A DNA stretch of 41,433 bases from positions 1 to 41,433 of the forward strand of contig JAGHUC010000003.1 of assembly GCA_018065035.1 (NCBI GenBank), written 5' to 3'. A program made the position numbers and the translations under genes. This stretch comes from Candidatus Egerieousia equi. Its GTDB lineage: Bacteria > Bacteroidota > Bacteroidia > Bacteroidales > UBA932. The notes below the pieces were generated by a model, which did no database searches, was not told the DNA's origin, and saw nothing but the letters and a program-made list of their open reading frames with translations. Shown here piece after piece: positions 38,690-41,433 of the stretch; position 1 is the first letter of the stretch, and the number at the start of each line of letters is the position of its first letter.

Positions 38690-41389
38690 ATGCAACATTA
38701 CATATCAGGAAAAACGGCTATGCTTGCCATGATCTTCCTACTCTTGCTGGCAGGTGCTGCCCGAACCGAGGCATTCTCACAACAGACGGTTGTTGGACAG
38801 TACGAAGTAAAAGGAGCAAGCGCTGATTCACTGGCAAGATACATCAGGAAATATGTTTCAGACAAGCTGTACTTCGCGTACGGCAATGCCGATGTGGCGT
38901 TTTATTCGGCACGTGGAGCAGACAAGGAGGAATTCCTTGAATCCGCGATTCAGGAATACAGGTCAAAAGGCTACACCATTGAAAATTGGGACGGAAAAAT
39001 ATTCGTGATACGAGGCAAGGGCTTTGCCTTCAAATTGCCTGAAGGATATTTCGCCGTGAAGGAAACGGGTACGAAGGACACCACTCTCTTGAAATATGCA
39101 AGTGAGGAAACCGTAACGGCAACTTTCGCGAACAAGGTTTATGAAATCGGTGACAGAACGGACTCTCCTGCTCCAAAGGCGTATGTGAAAGGATATGTGA
39201 GGGATGCCTTGAGCGGCGAACCGCTTGCAGGTGTGGTCATATCAAGCGGCAGGACAAAGACATACACGCAGACCGATGCCAACGGCTTTTATAATTTCAG
39301 ACTTTCAACAGGTGAGGATGTGCTTGATTTCAACGCTTATTCAATGGAAAGCCTCAGCCTGAACGTAAAGGTATGGCAGGATGGTTCATTTGATGTGAAC
39401 ATGAAGGAGAAGGTGTTCGAACTCAAGGGTGCTGTTGTTACAGCAGATGCATCGGTCACCCATCAGACCGGCAGGATGGGGGTGGAGCGTTTGAGACTTG
39501 ACAGAATCAGGAAAGTGCCGACCGCTTTCGGTGAGGCGGATGTGCTCAAGGTTGTCCTCACTCTTCCAGGTGTGAAATCGGTAGGCGAAGCCAGTGGCGG
39601 ATTCAATGTCCGGGGAGGTTCCACGGACCAGAATCTTGTGCTTTTCAACGATGGCACGGTGTATAACCCAAGCCACATGTTCGGCGTATTCTCCGCTTTC
39701 AATCCCGATCTGGTATCTGACATTGAACTGTATAAAAGCTCGATTCCGGTTGAATACGGCGGCAGGATATCGTCTGTCCTTGACGTAAAGACGAGGGAGG
39801 GTAACAACAAGAAGTTCGCAGGCTCGCTTGGAATAGGAGTGCTCACCAGCCGTTTGCAGCTTGAAGGCCCGCTGAAAAAGGACAGGACTTCATTCATACT
39901 CGGTGGCCGTGTTACATATTCCAACTGGATATTGAACCTTCTGCCCGACGACAGCGGCTATTCAGGAGGAAAGGCGAATTTCTATGACGCCAACCTTGGC
40001 ATAACACATCATTTCAATGCCAACAATACAATACAGTTCTTCGGCTACTATTCTGCAGACAAGTTCAGCTTCTCGCAGGACACGACTTTCAAATACGGCA
40101 ATTTCAACGGCTCGGTGAAATTCAGAAGTCATTTCAATGACAGGCACAGCCTCACTTTTACAGCCGGTTATGACAATTACAGGAATACTCTGCAGAATTT
40201 TGAGAATGATTATTCGTCATACACACATAAGAGCGCCATCAACCAGATGTATCTCAAGGCGGTGTTCAAATCGGTGCTGACCGACAGACATTCACTTACA
40301 TACGGAGTCAATGGCATACGCTACGATATGCAGCCCGGGAAAATGCAGCCTTATAATGAATCCTCGCTTGTGATTGAAAGGCAGCTTGAAAAGGAGAATG
40401 CCATTGAGGCTGCTCTTTTTGCAGGGGATGAATGGAAGGCTTCGGACAGGCTGATTCTGGAATATGGAGCAAGGCTGTCGGGGTACAAGATGAACAAGGA
40501 CAGCGAGTTCAGTTTCTTCCCGGAGATAAGGCTCAGCGGCAAGTATTCATTTGCGGACAATTTCTCAGTGAAGGCCGGCTTCAATACAATGAACCAGTAT
40601 ATCCATCTGCTGTCAAATACAACGGCCATTTCGCCTATGGATACCTGGAAACTTAGCGGGAAGGAAATCAAGCCGCAGAATGGATGGCAGGCTGCCGCAG
40701 GTCTGTACTGGAGCGTGGCAGGCAATCTTGTGGACATATCGCTTGAAGGCTATTACAAGCAGATGAACCATTATCTTGACTACAAGGCAGGCGCCTCACT
40801 GATGATGAACGAGCATCTTGCCGATGATCTGATTGAAACCAGGGGCAAGGCATACGGTGTGGAACTGATGCTGAAGAAGACCAGCGGAAAACTCAACGGA
40901 TGGCTTTCATATACGTATTCAAGGACCTTGCTCAAGGAGAGTCAGGACAGAGGCATAGAGACCATAAACGGTGGCGACTGGTACAATGCTCCGCATGACA
41001 AGCCTCACGATATCAAGCTTGTGGCAAACTACAAGCTCACCCACAGGTTCAGTTTCTCAGCCAATCTTGACTATTCAACGGGACGTCCTGTCACAATCCC
41101 TGTAGGAACATACGAATATGGCGGAGGCACAAGACTGGCGTATTCCGAGCGCAATGCATACAGGATACCTGACTATTTCCGCCTTGACCTGGCAATGAAC
41201 ATAGAACCGGGGCACTATCTGAAGAGTCTGGCGCACTTCTCAATCACTTTCGGCGTTTATAACGTTACGGGAAGAAAGAATCCTTATTCAGTCTATTTCA
41301 CTTCACTGGCGGGTCAGGCACCTAAGGGACACATGCTTTCAGTATTTGCAACCCAGATACCGTATGCCAACATAAACATTAAATTCTAG
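38690..41389 (+). CDS. TonB-dependent receptor with STN-like and carboxypeptidase-regulatory N-terminal domains
   Basis: An 899-residue outer-membrane receptor. After a signal peptide (about 1-30), residues about 35-110 resemble the secretin/TonB short N-terminal (STN) domain. A carboxypeptidase-D-like regulatory domain follows at about 163-235 (AYVKGYVRDALSGEPLAGVVIS). The plug lies at about 270-375, with LPGVKSVGEASGGFNVRGG and PVEYGGRISSVLDVKTREG. A 22-strand-type barrel fills the rest and the protein ends in INIKF. It lacks a SusD-like neighbour in view, so the substrate is unclear. A short downstream gene begins 11 bases later. An STN domain usually signals to a FecR-type anti-sigma factor, but none is visible here. 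Confidence 0.9.
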   Translation: MQHYISGKTAMLAMIFLLLLAGAARTEAFSQQTVVGQYEVKGASADSLARYIRKYVSDKLYFAYGNADVAFYSARGADKEEFLESAIQEYRSKGYTIENWDGKIFVIRGKGFAFKLPEGYFAVKETGTKDTTLLKYASEETVTATFANKVYEIGDRTDSPAPKAYVKGYVRDALSGEPLAGVVISSGRTKTYTQTDANGFYNFRLSTGEDVLDFNAYSMESLSLNVKVWQDGSFDVNMKEKVFELKGAVVTADASVTHQTGRMGVERLRLDRIRKVPTAFGEADVLKVVLTLPGVKSVGEASGGFNVRGGSTDQNLVLFNDGTVYNPSHMFGVFSAFNPDLVSDIELYKSSIPVEYGGRISSVLDVKTREGNNKKFAGSLGIGVLTSRLQLEGPLKKDRTSFILGGRVTYSNWILNLLPDDSGYSGGKANFYDANLGITHHFNANNTIQFFGYYSADKFSFSQDTTFKYGNFNGSVKFRSHFNDRHSLTFTAGYDNYRNTLQNFENDYSSYTHKSAINQMYLKAVFKSVLTDRHSLTYGVNGIRYDMQPGKMQPYNESSLVIERQLEKENAIEAALFAGDEWKASDRLILEYGARLSGYKMNKDSEFSFFPEIRLSGKYSFADNFSVKAGFNTMNQYIHLLSNTTAISPMDTWKLSGKEIKPQNGWQAAAGLYWSVAGNLVDISLEGYYKQMNHYLDYKAGASLMMNEHLADDLIETRGKAYGVELMLKKTSGKLNGWLSYTYSRTLLKESQDRGIETINGGDWYNAPHDKPHDIKLVANYKLTHRFSFSANLDYSTGRPVTIPVGTYEYGGGTRLAYSERNAYRIPDYFRLDLAMNIEPGHYLKSLAHFSITFGVYNVTGRKNPYSVYFTSLAGQAPKGHMLSVFATQIPYANINIKF

Positions 41390-41400
41390 GAGGAGGGAAT

Positions 41401-41433
41401 ATGAACATTATGAATATTTTTTCAAGATTGGGC
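41401..41433 (+). CDS. Start of a further gene, cut by the window end
   Basis: An ATG at 41401 is preceded by a strong AGGAGG-type site (AGGAGGAGGGAATATG). The first eleven codons read MNIMNIFSRLG. It begins 11 bases after the receptor stop on the same strand, so it is probably the next gene of the operon. Receptors of this type are often followed by a DUF4249 lipoprotein gene; the visible part is too short to say. Confidence 0.5.
   Translation, partial: MNIMNIFSRLG

Noticed and set aside
1-41433. tRNA genes, riboswitches and a replication origin
   Set aside because: I looked between genes and saw no cloverleaf, no known riboswitch core and no DnaA-box cluster. A dedicated covariance search could still find something weak.

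Overview
The window reads as chromosomal DNA of a member of the Bacteroidales (phylum Bacteroidota). Several independent signs agree: lipoprotein signal peptides ending in a Cys, core promoters of the TTG/TTTG - 19-20 nt - TAnnTTTG type used by the Bacteroidota primary sigma factor, TonB-dependent receptors with carboxypeptidase-regulatory N-terminal domains, an ExbB-membrane protein-ExbD-ExbD operon, a short ACT-less SerA with Lys in place of the catalytic His, a pyrI gene, and a 'GHEYVDLGL' surface-lipoprotein domain. I cannot place it below the order. I see no phage, transposase, CRISPR or tRNA gene. Almost all genes are full-length housekeeping genes.

Layout. Bases 1-95 are the 3' end of a 5S rRNA and its terminator. 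Bases 96-1760 are an accessory-looking interval: a degenerate 51-bp hairpin-forming tandem repeat, one lipoprotein gene, and a 410-bp intergenic region with a 44-bp direct repeat and several hairpins. Then comes a minus-strand block, pyrI-serC-serA-DUF1015 (5638 to 1761), covering serine synthesis and the regulatory chain of aspartate carbamoyltransferase. A plus-strand pair (alpha-N-acetylglucosaminidase plus an outer-membrane beta-barrel, 5812-9942) sits between pyrI and its catalytic partner pyrB, which is co-oriented with pyrI and lies in a yigZ-pyrB unit (11482 to 9954). A divergent promoter region leads to a pRiA4b ORF3-like gene and miaA. miaA converges with recQ, and recQ diverges from kdsD, nhaA and an FKBP lipoprotein.

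Bases 18412-26225 look like one seven-gene operon: MsbA-like ABC exporter, acyl-CoA ligase, dCMP deaminase, S41 protease, rpiB, truB, queA. It is closed by a strong terminator. dprA-tatD-ansA follow, then a four-gene ExbB/ExbD energiser operon (29364-31578) whose codon use suggests very high expression, again closed by a strong terminator. An alkaline phosphatase and a two-domain GHL10-SGNH hydrolase follow, then asnS-udk and a TonB-like protein. The window ends with a periplasmic hypothetical, a large TonB-dependent receptor and the first codons of a further gene.

How the parts connect. The ExbB/ExbD operon and the TonB-like protein could together energise the two outer-membrane barrels found here. 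The glucosaminidase/barrel pair and the GHL10-SGNH fusion point to processing of amino-sugar polymers at the cell surface. The points most worth a second look are the split pyrB/pyrI pair, the GHL10-SGNH fusion, the TonB plus receptor module at the right edge, the four-membrane-segment protein inside the ExbB/ExbD operon, and the repeats beside the rRNA operon. I did not find a clearly new defence or mobile system.
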